A DNA stretch of 64,000 nucleotides, taken from assembly GCA_050015355.1 (NCBI GenBank), contig JBEKBO010000006.1, positions 1 through 64,000 of the forward strand, in the 5' to 3' direction. The translations under genes were made by a program, and so were the position numbers. This DNA is from CAWBRT01 sp050015355 (lineage in GTDB: Bacteria > Acidobacteriota > Terriglobia > Terriglobales > Acidobacteriaceae). Below are positions 39,159 through 49,964 of the stretch, one piece after another. Each line of letters starts with the position of its first letter. Positions within the stretch are counted from its first letter, which is position 1. Below the pieces are notes generated by a model, which did not search any database, was not told where the DNA came from, and saw only the letters and a list, made by a program, of their open reading frames with translations.

Positions 39159-41282
39159 ATGAAAAGAACTTTGCTGCTGTTCGCCTCGATGGTGGCGCTG
39201 AGCGCGTGGTGTGCGGCGCAAGCGCCCGGGACGGCTCTTTCACCCTCCAATCACCCCAGCGAGCCGGGCTCGCCGGGGACCCCGACCGCCACGCAAAAGG
39301 AGACTCCATTGCAGGCGTTGCCCTACACGTCCGGTCTCGACGCCAATGCCATGGATCGTTCGGTGGACCCTTGCGTGGATTTCTACACCTATTCATGCGG
39401 CGGGTGGAGGAAGAAGAACCCGATTCCACCTGACCAGTCGTCGTGGAGCGTCTACGGCAAGCTGACCGACGAGAACCAGCGCTTTCTTTGGGGGGTTCTG
39501 GAAGACGCCGCGCGTCCGTCGGCGAAGCGTGACGCAGTTCAGCAGAAGATCGGAGATTTTTTTTCTTCCTGCATGGACGAAGCGGCCATTGAAAAGGCCG
39601 GTGCCGCGCCTCTGGAGCCCGCGTTGCGGGAGCTGGCCGGCATCAAGGAGGTGAACGGCCTTGCGCCCTGGGTCGCCAGTCAGCACCTGGTAAGCTTTGG
39701 TTACAGCAGCATGATGTTCGGCTTCGGCTCCTCGCAGGATCTGGCGGATTCGACGCAGGTGATTGCGTTTGCCAGTGCCGGAGGGCTCGGGCTTCCCGAC
39801 CGCGACTACTACCTGAAGACCGATGCGCGGATGGAAGAGACCCGCAAGCGCTACGTGGCGCACGTTCAGCAGATGTTCGAATTGCTGGGCGACCCTGCGG
39901 CGCAGGCCGCGCCGGAGGTACAAACGGTGATGCGGATCGAAACCGCGATGGCCAAGGCCTCGCTGACCCGCGTCGACCTCCGCGATCCTTACAAAATTTT
40001 CCACAAGGTGAACCGCGCCGAATTGGAGGCGCTGACGCCCTCGTTTAACTGGACCGCCTATCTCGCAACATCGGGGGTTCCCGGCCTGCAAACGTTCAAC
40101 GTTACGGAACCGGAGTTCTTTAAGGCGCTGGAGATGCTGCTGAAATCCGAGTCGCTGGAGAACTGGAAGACTTACTTCCGCTGGCAGGTCGTCCGGCAGA
40201 ACGCGCCTTACTTGTCAGCGCCGTTCGTAATGGCGAATTTCGATTTCTATCGCAAGTACCTGCAAGGGGCGGAGCAGATCAGGCCGCGGTGGAAGCGCTG
40301 CGTTCAACTAGTGGACTACCAGCTCGGCGAAGCTGTCGGCCAGGTCTACGTGGCAAGAACATTCAGCCCCGAATTGAAGGCCCGCACGCTCAAAATGACG
40401 AAGGAAATTGAAGCCGCCATGGAGCGGGAGATCAAGGCGCTGGATTGGATGGGAGCCGAAACCAAGCCGCGCGCACTCGAGAAGCTCCACGCCGTGGTGA
40501 ACAAAATCGGCTATCCCGACAAGTGGCGGGACTACAGCTCCGTGAACATCGTGCGCGGAGATTTCTTCGAAAACTTTCTCCGGGCCACGGCGTTCGAATC
40601 AAGGCGTCAATTGAACAAAATCGGCAAGCCGGTGGATCACGGCGAGTGGCAGATGCCGCCGGCGACGGTCAACGCCTACTACGATCAGCAGATGAACGAC
40701 ATCAACTTTCCCGCCGGCGTGCTGCAACCGCCGCTGTTCGATCCCAGGATGGATGATGCGCCGAACTACGGCAACACGGGGTCGACGATTGGCCATGAAC
40801 TGACGCACGGCTTTGACGATGAGGGGCGGCAGTTCGATGCGCAGGGCAACCTGCGCGACTGGTGGACCAAACAGGATGCCGCGGCATTCGAACAGCGCGC
40901 CGAGTGCGTGGTGGATCAATATGCGCAGTACGTGGTGGTCGATGACATCCACATCAACAGCAAGCTGACGGAAGGCGAAGACGTTGCGGACCTGGGGGGA
41001 AGCGTGCTGGCTTACCTGGCGTGGGCCAACGAGACGAAGGGACAGAAGCTGAAGTCGATCGGTGGATTCACGCCCGGGCAACGTTTCTTTATTGGCTTTG
41101 CCCAGTGGGCTTGCGAGAACCAGCGCGTGGAGAACCTGCGGATGAGAGCCATTACCGATCCGCACTCACCCGGCAAGTATCGCATCGACGGCGTGGTCAC
41201 GAACATGCCGGAGTTTCAGCAGGCGTTCCAGTGCAAGGCGGGCCAGCCGATGGTGCGGGAGCATCGCTGCAAAGTGTGGTAA
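39159..41282 (+). CDS. Peptidase M13 (neprilysin-like zinc metallopeptidase)
   Basis: 707 residues. A signal peptide (1-21) ends in AQAPG. The zinc site is GHELTHGFDDEG (around 545-550) with the third ligand in GEDVADLGG. The C-terminus CKVW is the usual M13 end. Other family marks are DPCVDFYTYSCGGW near residue 67 and GLPDRDYYL. The enzyme should cleave peptides outside the cytoplasm. Residues about 31-43 (NHPSEPGSPGTPT) are encoded by an in-frame copy of the GGGGTCCCC palindrome, between the signal peptide and the catalytic part. It is monocistronic. Confidence 0.92.
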   Translation: MKRTLLLFASMVALSAWCAAQAPGTALSPSNHPSEPGSPGTPTATQKETPLQALPYTSGLDANAMDRSVDPCVDFYTYSCGGWRKKNPIPPDQSSWSVYGKLTDENQRFLWGVLEDAARPSAKRDAVQQKIGDFFSSCMDEAAIEKAGAAPLEPALRELAGIKEVNGLAPWVASQHLVSFGYSSMMFGFGSSQDLADSTQVIAFASAGGLGLPDRDYYLKTDARMEETRKRYVAHVQQMFELLGDPAAQAAPEVQTVMRIETAMAKASLTRVDLRDPYKIFHKVNRAELEALTPSFNWTAYLATSGVPGLQTFNVTEPEFFKALEMLLKSESLENWKTYFRWQVVRQNAPYLSAPFVMANFDFYRKYLQGAEQIRPRWKRCVQLVDYQLGEAVGQVYVARTFSPELKARTLKMTKEIEAAMEREIKALDWMGAETKPRALEKLHAVVNKIGYPDKWRDYSSVNIVRGDFFENFLRATAFESRRQLNKIGKPVDHGEWQMPPATVNAYYDQQMNDINFPAGVLQPPLFDPRMDDAPNYGNTGSTIGHELTHGFDDEGRQFDAQGNLRDWWTKQDAAAFEQRAECVVDQYAQYVVVDDIHINSKLTEGEDVADLGGSVLAYLAWANETKGQKLKSIGGFTPGQRFFIGFAQWACENQRVENLRMRAITDPHSPGKYRIDGVVTNMPEFQQAFQCKAGQPMVREHRCKVW
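39252..39285. repeat. GGGGTCCCC palindrome inside the M13 peptidase gene
   Basis: CACCCCAGCGAGCCGGGCTC then GCCGGGGACCCCGA, translated in frame just after the signal peptide. Confidence 0.75.
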
Positions 41283-41549
41283 CCAGGGATGGAGGCCTTT
41301 GCGGAGAATGGGCTTGGACGAATACAATGGTGCGTCTCCCATCGGAGATCACCAAGCACGGGTTACCCGTTGAGATTTCACGTTGGTCTCCCGTTATCCG
41401 AACAGTATCTAATGGGCGAAACGCCTTGCGCAGTGTGGGGTCGTGCGGGGTGGTTCGTTCGCAACCGAACCGATTGAAATCGCCAAGCCGGCGTCCCGGA
41501 CGAGCGGGGTTGTGCGCCAAGGACAGTCAGGCTCGAAGCAAATGAAACC

Positions 41550-42728
41550 ATGAAAATTCACGAGTACCAGGCAAAAACAATCCTCTCGAAATACGGAGTG
41601 GCGGTGCCGCGCGGGGAGATGGTCACCACGCGCGAGGGAGCCGAAGCGGCCGCCAGGAAGCTGATGAGCAGCGGAGCCAACGGTGTGGTCGTCAAGGCGC
41701 AGATCCATGCGGGCGGACGCGGCAAAGGCGGCGGCGTAAAAATCGCAAAATCGGTCGAAGAGGCCGTTCAACTCGCCGGAAAAATTCTCGGCATGCAGTT
41801 GGTGACGCACCAGACCGGTCCCGAGGGCAAGAAAGTACAGCGGCTGTTGATCGAAGAAACGTTGCCGATTGCCAGGGAGCTGTATCTCGGCATCGTGCTG
41901 GACCGCGCCGTCTCGCGCCCGGTGTTCATGGCGTCGGCGGCCGGAGGCATGGAAATCGAAGAAGTGGCGGCCCGCGACCCGAACGCCATTATCAAGGAGT
42001 ATGTCGATCCGGCCATCGGCTTTGAGCCGTTCCAGGCGCGCAAAGTCGCCTTTCGGCTGGGACTGGCTCCCGAGTTCATCAATCCCGCCGTCAAGTTTAT
42101 GCAAGCGCTCTATAAGGCTTACGAAGACACGGATGCATCGCTGTTCGAGATCAATCCTTTCATCACCACCACCGACGGGAGGGTCTTCGCGCTCGATGCC
42201 AAGGTGAATATCGACGACAACGCGCTCTACCGGCACAAGGACCTGAGCGAACTTCGCGACATCAGCGAGGAAGACGCGCTGGAAGTGGAAGCCAGCAAGT
42301 ACGGCCTCAACTACATCAAGCTGGACGGCAACGTGGGCTGCATGGTGAACGGCGCCGGGCTGGCCATGGCCACCATGGACATCATCAAGTTCGCGGGCGG
42401 CATGCCGGCCAACTTTCTCGACGTGGGCGGCGGAGCCAGTTCCGACCAGGTGACGCACGCATTCGAAATCCTGCTGATGGACAAGAATGTGAAGGCGGTG
42501 CTGATCAACATCTTCGGCGGCATTCTGCGGGTCGACACCCTGGCCAATGGCGTCGTCGAAGCGGCCAACAAAACCCACATTCAGCTTCCCATCGTGCTGC
42601 GCCTGGAAGGCACCAACGTCGAGCAGGGACGGGAGATTCTGAAACGGAGCGGACTGAACTTCATCGTCGCTGAAACCATGAAGGACGCAGCCGAAAAGGT
42701 CGTCGCGGCAGCGGGCGGGAGGAGCTAG
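41550..42728 (+). CDS. sucC: Succinyl-CoA synthetase, beta subunit (ADP-forming)
   Basis: 392 residues. Starts MKIHEYQAK, with ATP-grasp features VVKAQIHAGGRGKGGGVKIA, a central FEINPF and the C-terminal ligase GGILRVDTLANGVV and LRLEGTNVEQGREIL. With SucD it interconverts succinyl-CoA and succinate with substrate-level phosphorylation in the citric acid cycle. sucD follows after 2 bp. The 267 bp before it hold nothing gene-like. It feeds the same succinate pool used by the sdh cluster at 1250-6166. Confidence 0.95.
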   Translation: MKIHEYQAKTILSKYGVAVPRGEMVTTREGAEAAARKLMSSGANGVVVKAQIHAGGRGKGGGVKIAKSVEEAVQLAGKILGMQLVTHQTGPEGKKVQRLLIEETLPIARELYLGIVLDRAVSRPVFMASAAGGMEIEEVAARDPNAIIKEYVDPAIGFEPFQARKVAFRLGLAPEFINPAVKFMQALYKAYEDTDASLFEINPFITTTDGRVFALDAKVNIDDNALYRHKDLSELRDISEEDALEVEASKYGLNYIKLDGNVGCMVNGAGLAMATMDIIKFAGGMPANFLDVGGGASSDQVTHAFEILLMDKNVKAVLINIFGGILRVDTLANGVVEAANKTHIQLPIVLRLEGTNVEQGREILKRSGLNFIVAETMKDAAEKVVAAAGGRS

Positions 42729-42730
42729 CC

Positions 42731-43624
42731 ATGAGCATACTGGTCAACGAAAAAACTCGACTCGTGGTGCAAGGCCTCACCGGCCGCGAAGGCACGTTCC
42801 ACGCCAAGGCAAGCGCCGATTACGGCACCAAGATCGTCGGGGGCGTTACCCCCGGCAAGGGCGGCAGCACGCACGAAGGCTGGCCCATCTTCAACACGGT
42901 TGGCGAAGCGATGGAAAAAACCGGCGCTAACGCCACCGTCATCTTCGTTCCGCCGCCATTCGCGGCTGACGCCATCATGGAAGCCGTCGATGCCGGGATG
43001 CCGCTGATCGTCTGCATCACCGAAGGCATTCCCACGCGCGACATGGTCAAGGTGTGGCGCTTCATGGAGGGCCGCAACTCGCGCCTGATCGGGCCGAACT
43101 GCCCCGGCATCCTCTCGCCCGGCAAATGCAAGATCGGCATTATGCCGGCCAGAATCTTTTTGCCCGGCAGGGTGGGCATCGTCTCCCGCTCGGGGACGCT
43201 GACCTACGAGGCTGTCTACCAGTTGACGGTGCGCGGCATTGGCCAGTCGACGGCGATCGGGATCGGCGGCGATCCGATCATCGGCACGAACTTCATCGAC
43301 ACGCTCAAACTGTTCAACGAAGACCCGGAAACGGACGCGATCATTCTGAGCGGCGAAATCGGCGGCAACGCCGAGGAAATCGCCGCCGAGTACGTCAAGC
43401 AGCATGTCAAAAAGCCGGTTGTGGGGTTCATCGCGGGACAGACAGCGCCTCCGGGACGCCGTATGGGGCACGCCGGCGCGATCATCTCCGGCGGCAAAGG
43501 CACCGCCGCCGAAAAGATCAAGGCACTGGAAGCGGCGGGCATCAGGGTTGCCAGTTCACCGGCTGCGATTGGCGAAACGCTGGTGCAGGCACTCGGCGCG
43601 AAGGCGGCGAAGTTGAGGCGTTGA
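42731..43624 (+). CDS. sucD: Succinyl-CoA synthetase, alpha subunit
   Basis: 297 residues behind GGGAGGAGCTAGCC. CoA-binding Rossmann part (VVQGLTGREGTFHA, GGVTPGKGG) and the active-site phospho-His in GHAGAIISGG are clear; PNCPGILSPGKCKIG and VGIVSRSGTLTYEA are also present. Partner of sucC and translated right behind it. Confidence 0.95.
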   Translation: MSILVNEKTRLVVQGLTGREGTFHAKASADYGTKIVGGVTPGKGGSTHEGWPIFNTVGEAMEKTGANATVIFVPPPFAADAIMEAVDAGMPLIVCITEGIPTRDMVKVWRFMEGRNSRLIGPNCPGILSPGKCKIGIMPARIFLPGRVGIVSRSGTLTYEAVYQLTVRGIGQSTAIGIGGDPIIGTNFIDTLKLFNEDPETDAIILSGEIGGNAEEIAAEYVKQHVKKPVVGFIAGQTAPPGRRMGHAGAIISGGKGTAAEKIKALEAAGIRVASSPAAIGETLVQALGAKAAKLRR

Positions 43625-43637
43625 GGCGGCGTCTGAG

Positions 43638-43677
43638 CGGGGTCCCCAGAAAGCCAGAATTCAGGCTTGCTGGGGTG
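43638..43677. repeat. GGGGTCCCC palindrome, full copy
   Basis: CGGGGTCCCCAGAAAGCC then GGCTTGCTGGGGTG, just past the sucD stop codon. Confidence 0.65.
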
Positions 43678-43865
43678 CCCTGGGCCGCCTGCCGAAATCC
43701 TGAGCGAAGCGAAGGAACTCGGAAGCCCCGAGCGGCGGGACAGTTTTCTGGGATCCTTCGCTGTTGCACTTCAGCATCGGCAAAAGCGGCGGTCTGAAAC
43801 TTTCGAGCTTTCGCGAGGTATTCTCAAAGACATTCTTAACACGGAAGGCACAGCACATTCAGAAC

Positions 43866-44291
43866 ATGAAGACTTTGCAACGCACTCTTGCCATCATCAA
43901 ACCCGACGCGGTTTCGAAAAACGTCGCCGGAGACATCATCAAGACGATTCAGGAAAACGGCTTCCGCATCGTCGGCATGAAAATGCTGCACCTGAAGAAA
44001 GCCCAGGCTGCCGGGTTCTATGCAGTGCACGCGGGAAAGCCGTTTTACGACTCGCTGGTAAAGTTCATGACCGAGGGTCCGGTGGTCGTCATGGCGCTGG
44101 AAAAAGAAGACGCCATCGCCGATTGGCGCAAGATCATGGGCGCCACGAATCCGGAGAAAGCCGATGCGGGAACAATCCGCAAGAAGCACGCCGAAAACAT
44201 CGAGCGCAATGCCGTCCATGGCTCCGACGCGGATGACACCGCGCGCTTCGAGATAAGCTTCTTCTTCGCCGGATACGAATTGGCGAAGTAA
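43866..44291 (+). CDS. ndk: Nucleoside diphosphate kinase
   Basis: 141 residues from ATG 43866; the in-frame extension upstream is not family-like. The N-terminal TLAIIKPDAVSKN and the catalytic NAVHGSDA with its phosphorylated His mark NDK, which equilibrates nucleoside di- and triphosphates. It follows sucCD on the same strand after a repeat-filled gap, a common pairing because succinyl-CoA synthetase and NDK exchange nucleotides. A terminator follows at 44319-44351. Confidence 0.95.
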   Translation: MKTLQRTLAIIKPDAVSKNVAGDIIKTIQENGFRIVGMKMLHLKKAQAAGFYAVHAGKPFYDSLVKFMTEGPVVVMALEKEDAIADWRKIMGATNPEKADAGTIRKKHAENIERNAVHGSDADDTARFEISFFFAGYELAK

Positions 44292-44318
44292 TCAGAGCTT
44301 CGAACTTCGAATATGGGT

Positions 44319-44351
44319 AAGGCGCATGCTGTTCTCTGCGCCTTTTCTTTT
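44319..44351 (+). terminator. Rho-independent terminator after ndk
   Basis: AAGGCGCA (44319-44326) pairs with TGCGCCTT (44337-44344), 10-base loop, followed by TTCTTTT. It is 28 bp past the ndk stop codon. Confidence 0.8.
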
Positions 44352-44511
44352 GCGCGAAAGCTTACCGTTTCGCGGTCGCCATGAAGTCCTTGGCGCGCTG
44401 GTCGATTTGTTCGCGCGTGAGCTTAGAAATTCGCGAGCAGAGGACGCGAGTAGCGTCCCGCGGTGCGCCGGATGCAGCAGCTTGCAAGCGTGGGTTCGCC
44501 GTGCCGCCGCG

Positions 44512-45648
44512 TTATTTTATCCCGACCAACTCGCCGATGCGCTGCGTGGCTTTCAGGCCGCTTCCGGTGAGCACGACCACGGTGGTTTCGTCCTGCCTGA
44601 TGGCGCCGGCCGCGAGCAGTTTGCTCAAGGCCGCGCCGGCGATGGCGCTGGTCGGCTCGGCGTACAGGCCTGTCGACGCCAGCTCGCGCACCGCCGCAAT
44701 GATCTCCTGCTCGCTGACCGTGACCGTCGCGCCCTGGGATCGGCGGATCGCCTCCAGAACGTGCTTCAGCCGAACCGGATGGGTGATTGCGGTGCCTTCG
44801 GCGATGGTGGGTTTGGCCTCCACGGGCACGAGTTGATCGCCGCCCGCCGCAAAGCTGGCGTGGATGGGCGCGCAGTTCTCCGGCTGCACGGCAAAAATCT
44901 TCGGCAGGCGCTCAATCCCCCGATGCCGCAAAAGCTCGCCAAAGCCGATGTCGCAGCCCAACACGTTACTGCCCGCGCCGGTCGGGATGATAACGTTGTC
45001 CGGCGCGCGAAAGCCGAGATCTTCCCACAGTTCATAGGCGAGCGTTTTTGTGCCCTGGAGAAAAAAGGCTTGCCAGTTGTGGCTGGCGTAAAAAATCTGT
45101 TTTGCCTGGCGCATGGCCTCCTCGGCGGTGTTCTGCCTTGTGCCCGGCACCAGCTCTACCTCGGCGCCGTAGGCTCGCATTTGAATTGTTTTTGCCGGTT
45201 GAGTATAGGCAGGCACAAGGATCTTCGCCCGGATGCCGGCGGCCGCGGCGTAACCGGCGATGGCGGCTCCGCCGTTGCCGGAGCTGTCTTCCAGGATGCG
45301 CTCGATGCCTTGTTGCCGCAGGACGGAAACCATCACCGAGGCGCCGCGATCTTTGAAGCTGCCGGTGGGCGCGAACCATTCCAGTTTGAACAGCGCCGAA
45401 GCTCCGCGCCAGTTGCGGCGCACCAGAGGCGTGCATCCCTCGCCCAGCGTAACCGGGTTGGAGGGCGCCAGCGGCAACGCCGCCGCATAACGCCATAACG
45501 AGCGGACGCCGCGGTCGATTTGTGCGCGGCCAATGCCAGGCAGTTCGGTGATCATCAAGGGAGCACCGGCGTCCGAGCACCAGCGAGGCACGTTCAGGGG
45601 ATATTTGATTGCGGTGGAAGGATCGATATATGCCGCTTGCGCAGTCAT
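44512..45648 (-). CDS. thrC: Threonine synthase (PLP-dependent)
   Basis: 378 residues from ATG 45648, behind AAAGGA. The PLP-lysine motif is APTGSFKDRGASVM, and the phosphate-binding glycine loop is IIPTGAGSNVLG; SSGNGGAAIAGYAAA and LTGSGLKAT complete the fold-type II pattern. It converts O-phosphohomoserine to threonine. Cysteate synthase and related thrC-like enzymes are alternatives. No thrA or thrB is nearby. It is monocistronic, converging with ndk. Confidence 0.85.
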   Translation of the reverse strand: MTAQAAYIDPSTAIKYPLNVPRWCSDAGAPLMITELPGIGRAQIDRGVRSLWRYAAALPLAPSNPVTLGEGCTPLVRRNWRGASALFKLEWFAPTGSFKDRGASVMVSVLRQQGIERILEDSSGNGGAAIAGYAAAAGIRAKILVPAYTQPAKTIQMRAYGAEVELVPGTRQNTAEEAMRQAKQIFYASHNWQAFFLQGTKTLAYELWEDLGFRAPDNVIIPTGAGSNVLGCDIGFGELLRHRGIERLPKIFAVQPENCAPIHASFAAGGDQLVPVEAKPTIAEGTAITHPVRLKHVLEAIRRSQGATVTVSEQEIIAAVRELASTGLYAEPTSAIAGAALSKLLAAGAIRQDETTVVVLTGSGLKATQRIGELVGIK

Positions 45649-45692
45649 AGCATTCCTTTCAGAAATCATGGAGACTTCGTTCGTCGAGTCCG

Positions 45693-45731
45693 CCCCGGCA
45701 CGCGCAACCACAGCGCGTGCCGGGGACCCCG
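45693..45731. repeat. GGGGTCCCC palindrome, full copy
   Basis: GCCCCGGCACGCGCAACC then GCGCGTGCCGGGGACCCCGC. Confidence 0.65.
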
Positions 45732-45740
45732 CATGCAGAA

Positions 45741-45789
45741 AAAACTACCCCAGGTTAGCGCCCTTGGCGGCGCGGAACCTGGGGCACCC
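45741..45789. repeat. CCCCAGGTTAGCGCC...GGCGCGGAACCTGGGG hairpin
   Basis: AACTACCCCAGGTTAGCGCC pairs with GGCGCGGAACCTGGGGCACC. Confidence 0.7.
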
Positions 45790-45800
45790 TCGCTCTTGAA

Positions 45801-45940
45801 GTGTCATTCTGAGCGACCGAAGGGAGCGAAGAATCCGCATTGTTTTAAGACCCCAGAACAAGCAGATCCTTCACTTCGCTCAGGATGACACTCGTGAGGC
45901 TTTTTAATGAATGCGAAGTATTCCCGGGACACCACACGCC
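45801..45940. repeat. 140-bp repeat, copy 1
   Basis: GTGTCATTCTGAGCGACCGA...TCGCTCAGGATGACACTC is followed by a TTTTTAAT-GAATGCGAAGTAT-CCCGGGACACCACACGC segment. The whole stretch recurs at 56962-57101. Both copies end at the 3' end of a minus-strand gene (a monooxygenase-fold gene here, bfr there). Confidence 0.75.
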
Positions 45941-45943
45941 GTG

Positions 45944-46231
45944 CTAGCTGATGGGTCCACAAAGCATGCGATCGCGGCTGACCACGAGTTTACCCATGCG
46001 AGTCTCGACGTAATCCTTGAAGTACGGCGCAGCCCGATGCGCCTCCAGCGCCGCCTGGTCTTTGTACTGTTCATAAAGCGCAAGCTGCGTGGGATCGTCG
46101 GCCGCCTGGTGAGCGACATACATCAGGCAACCCGGTTCCTTGCGCGTTTCCTTTTCCATGATGCGCATATAGCCTTTGCATTCTTCTTCGGTTCCGGGAC
46201 GCACTCGCAGTTTCACAATTAAAACGATCAT
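45944..46231 (-). CDS. Antibiotic biosynthesis monooxygenase (ABM) fold protein
   Basis: 95 residues from ATG 46231, behind GAGGAGAAGCC. MIVLIVKLRVRPGTEEECKG, PGCLMYVAHQ and QYKDQAALEAHRAAPYFKDY fit the small ABM/YgiN-like ferredoxin fold. Members are cofactor-free monooxygenases for quinones or heme-degrading enzymes, and many have unknown roles. It is monocistronic. Confidence 0.8.
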   Translation of the reverse strand: MIVLIVKLRVRPGTEEECKGYMRIMEKETRKEPGCLMYVAHQAADDPTQLALYEQYKDQAALEAHRAAPYFKDYVETRMGKLVVSRDRMLCGPIS

Positions 46232-46294
46232 GGCTTCTCCTCGAGTAATTTCACAATTGGTATCCCCCTCAATATCACCGCCGGGCTTGAACTT

Positions 46295-46337
46295 CACCCC
46301 AGCAAACGCTAAAAGCAGCGTTTGCCGGGGACCCCGA
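46295..46337. repeat. GGGGTCCCC palindrome, full copy
   Basis: CACCCCAGCAAACGC, loop, GCGTTTGCCGGGGACCCCGAG. Its variable stem AGCAAACGC equals that of the copy at 1012-1048. Confidence 0.7.
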
Positions 46338-46356
46338 GCGCCCGGCTTCTGCGTGG

Positions 46357-46377
46357 GTATACCTTCCGCGAATCCGG
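46357..46377. repeat. GTATACCTTCCGCGAATCCGG element at the purA 3' end
   Basis: The motif ends right before CTAG, which holds the purA stop codon (46379-46381). The copy at 22268-22288 also has TCTAG after it. Confidence 0.65.
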
Positions 46378-46378
46378 T

Positions 46379-47710
<1,332 letters not shown>

Positions 47711-47993
47711 TTTATCTCCGCGCATCAGGCAGCGTATCGCTGCCGCGCCAGGAATTCGCACACAGGTGACCCGTACTTGTGCCGAGCCTGCATAGAAAGG
47801 GGAATCGCGAAACGGAACTGTGTACGGAAAATTCTACCCTGATTGGGCGGCGAGGGAAAGTACAAGCTGTGAATTGCATCCACGGCCTTACCCGAAGGGT
47901 CGACTGTGCCTCTTGCGGGACGAGCTTGCCGGCCAAAATTCTGGGCGTCTCCGTGGGCGGCCGCCGCATCGGACTATGAAAATGGAGGCCTAC

Positions 47994-48896
47994 ATGTACG
48001 TTATCACCGGTGCAACCGGCAATACGGGAAGCGTGGTTGCCAACGAACTGCTGGCGAAGCGCCAGCAGGTGCGCGTAATCGGCAGAAATGAAAGTCGTTT
48101 GCGACCTTTAGCGGACAAGGGCGCCGAGCCGTTCGTGGCTGACCTGACGGACCAGGCGGCGCTGCGCCGTGCTTTCAGCGGAGCAAAAGCGGTGTACGCC
48201 ATGATTCCGCCGGACATGAGTCAACAGGACGTTTTGGCCTATCAGAACCAAATCGGCGAGGCCATTGCCGGCGCGTTGGAGCAGGCAGAGGTCAAACATG
48301 TTGTCTCACTGAGCAGTTTCGGCGCCGACAAGCCTGACAGGACTGGTCCCGTCGTGGGCCTGCACCGCTTCGAGCAGAGGCTGAACTGGATCTCTGGCCT
48401 GAATGTGCTACATTTGCGCCCCGGTTATTTCATGGAGAACACGCTTGCTCAACTCGGCCCGGTTCAGACCCTCGGCATCGCCGCCGGACCGCTTGACCCT
48501 GATCTGAAAGTTCCCATGATCTACACGGGCGATATCGGCATGGCCGCCGCCGGTATCTTGCTCAAACTGGAATTCACGGGCCAGCAGACGCGCGAACTGC
48601 TGGGCCAGCGCGATTTGACGATGACCGAGGCCGCCGAGATCATCGGAAGGGCCATCGGGTTCTCTAAACTCATATACCGCCGTGTCTCCGCCGAGCAGAT
48701 CAGGCCGAGCTTTTTGGAGATGGGCATGTCGCCCAACATGGCGGATTTGCTGCTTGAAATGTCGGACGCAATGAACTCGGGTTACATGCGGGCGCTGGAA
48801 CAGCGGTCCGCGCGTAACACGACTCCGACCTCCTATGAAGCTTTCGTCGAAAAAGAATTTGTGCCGCGATGTCAGAAACGCCCTGCCGTGGCCTGA
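47994..48896 (+). CDS. NmrA-type atypical short-chain NAD(P)-binding protein
   Basis: 300 residues from ATG 47994, behind AATGGAGGCCTAC; in-frame codons upstream lack a ribosome site. The Rossmann motif is YVITGATGNTGSVVANELL. SSFGAD and HLRPGYFMEN follow; no YxxxK catalytic pair is present. This is the NmrA/TMR-like group, often redox sensors or NAD(P)H-dependent reductases. Function unknown. It precedes mutM by 85 bp on the same strand. Confidence 0.8.
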   Translation: MYVITGATGNTGSVVANELLAKRQQVRVIGRNESRLRPLADKGAEPFVADLTDQAALRRAFSGAKAVYAMIPPDMSQQDVLAYQNQIGEAIAGALEQAEVKHVVSLSSFGADKPDRTGPVVGLHRFEQRLNWISGLNVLHLRPGYFMENTLAQLGPVQTLGIAAGPLDPDLKVPMIYTGDIGMAAAGILLKLEFTGQQTRELLGQRDLTMTEAAEIIGRAIGFSKLIYRRVSAEQIRPSFLEMGMSPNMADLLLEMSDAMNSGYMRALEQRSARNTTPTSYEAFVEKEFVPRCQKRPAVA

Positions 48897-48981
48897 AACC
48901 TGGACACGGGTCGGCGGAATCCTATTGGGAAATTGGGTACACCTTCCGCGGAACCGGCCTTGGCTGCCGTAAACTGAAGAG

Positions 48982-49827
48982 GTGCCCGAGCTTCCCGAGG
49001 TCGAGACCACGGCGCGCAGTCTGCACCGGCAGGTTGCCGGCGACGTCATCGAGTCGGTGTGGATCGGCGACAAGAGCAATCTGCTGAAGTCTCCGGCGGA
49101 GGAGATTGCGCGCACGCTGGAAGGCTCGCGGATCGATGGCGTGCGCCGCGTGGGCAAGCACATCGTGATCGATATGCGCCGCGATCGCGCTGCTGCCGGG
49201 CGCGGCAAGATTATGCAGTCCGCGGGGCAGGCCCAGTGGGTTGTGCATTTAGGGATGACCGGGCGCATGCTGGTCTGCGATGCCGCGGCCGAACGGGTAA
49301 AGCATACGCATCTGGTGGCGCAACTCGCCTCGGGACGCGAGCTGCGCTTCGTCGACCCGCGGCGCTTCGGCAAACTCCAGGTGATCTCAGGCGGGTCGTT
49401 CCAGGCGGCGGGCAGCGAACCGATCGGGGCCGACCGCGAAGCGTTCGCCAAACTGTTCCAGGGGCGCAAAACGCCCATCAAAAGCGCGCTGCTGAATCAG
49501 AAACTCTTAAGCGGGATTGGCAACATCTATGCCGATGAATCGCTGTTCCGCGCCGGCATCCGTCCGCGCCGCCGCGCCGCTTCGCTCACGCGAGCCGAAC
49601 TGTCGCGCCTCTACGACGCAATCCAGGAGGTGCTGGCAGAGGCGATCGCCGCCGGCGGATCTTCGATTTCCGACTACGTGGATGCCGCCGGAGACGCGGG
49701 TTTTTTTCAGCTTCAGCATCGCGTCTACGGACGCGAGGACGAGGCCTGCCTGGCGTGCAAGACTCCCATCAAGCGCATCGTTATCGCCGGACGCAGCAGC
49801 CATTACTGTCCCAGGTGTCAGAGGTAA
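48982..49827 (+). CDS. mutM: Formamidopyrimidine-DNA glycosylase
   Basis: 281 residues. From GTG 48982 the second residue is the catalytic Pro (PELPEVETT). GKIMQS, FVDPRRFGKL, GIGNIYADESLF and the C-terminal zinc finger CLACKTPIKRIVIAGRSSHYCPRC complete the Fpg/Nei family. It excises 8-oxoguanine and ring-opened purines and nicks the abasic site. An inserted stretch (about 70-85, DRAAAGRGKIMQSAGQ) is longer than usual, without loss of a key residue. Confidence 0.95.
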   Translation: MPELPEVETTARSLHRQVAGDVIESVWIGDKSNLLKSPAEEIARTLEGSRIDGVRRVGKHIVIDMRRDRAAAGRGKIMQSAGQAQWVVHLGMTGRMLVCDAAAERVKHTHLVAQLASGRELRFVDPRRFGKLQVISGGSFQAAGSEPIGADREAFAKLFQGRKTPIKSALLNQKLLSGIGNIYADESLFRAGIRPRRRAASLTRAELSRLYDAIQEVLAEAIAAGGSSISDYVDAAGDAGFFQLQHRVYGREDEACLACKTPIKRIVIAGRSSHYCPRCQR

Positions 49828-49964
49828 AATCACAAGGCCGGCACGAACAGCGGGCGGGAGCACGGCCAGCGAAACCTCGTGGCAGCCCCGGACGCTTGCG
49901 CGCATCGAAAGAAGCGGAAACCGACAAGACGCCATCTCCGCGTCTGGCGAGGTACAGATACTTC

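Noticed and set aside
47779..47979. 66-residue frame with CIHGLTRRVDCASCG
   Set aside because: The Cys/His spacing is suggestive of a zinc ribbon, but there is no ribosome site and it covers the purA/NmrA divergent promoter region; left uncalled.
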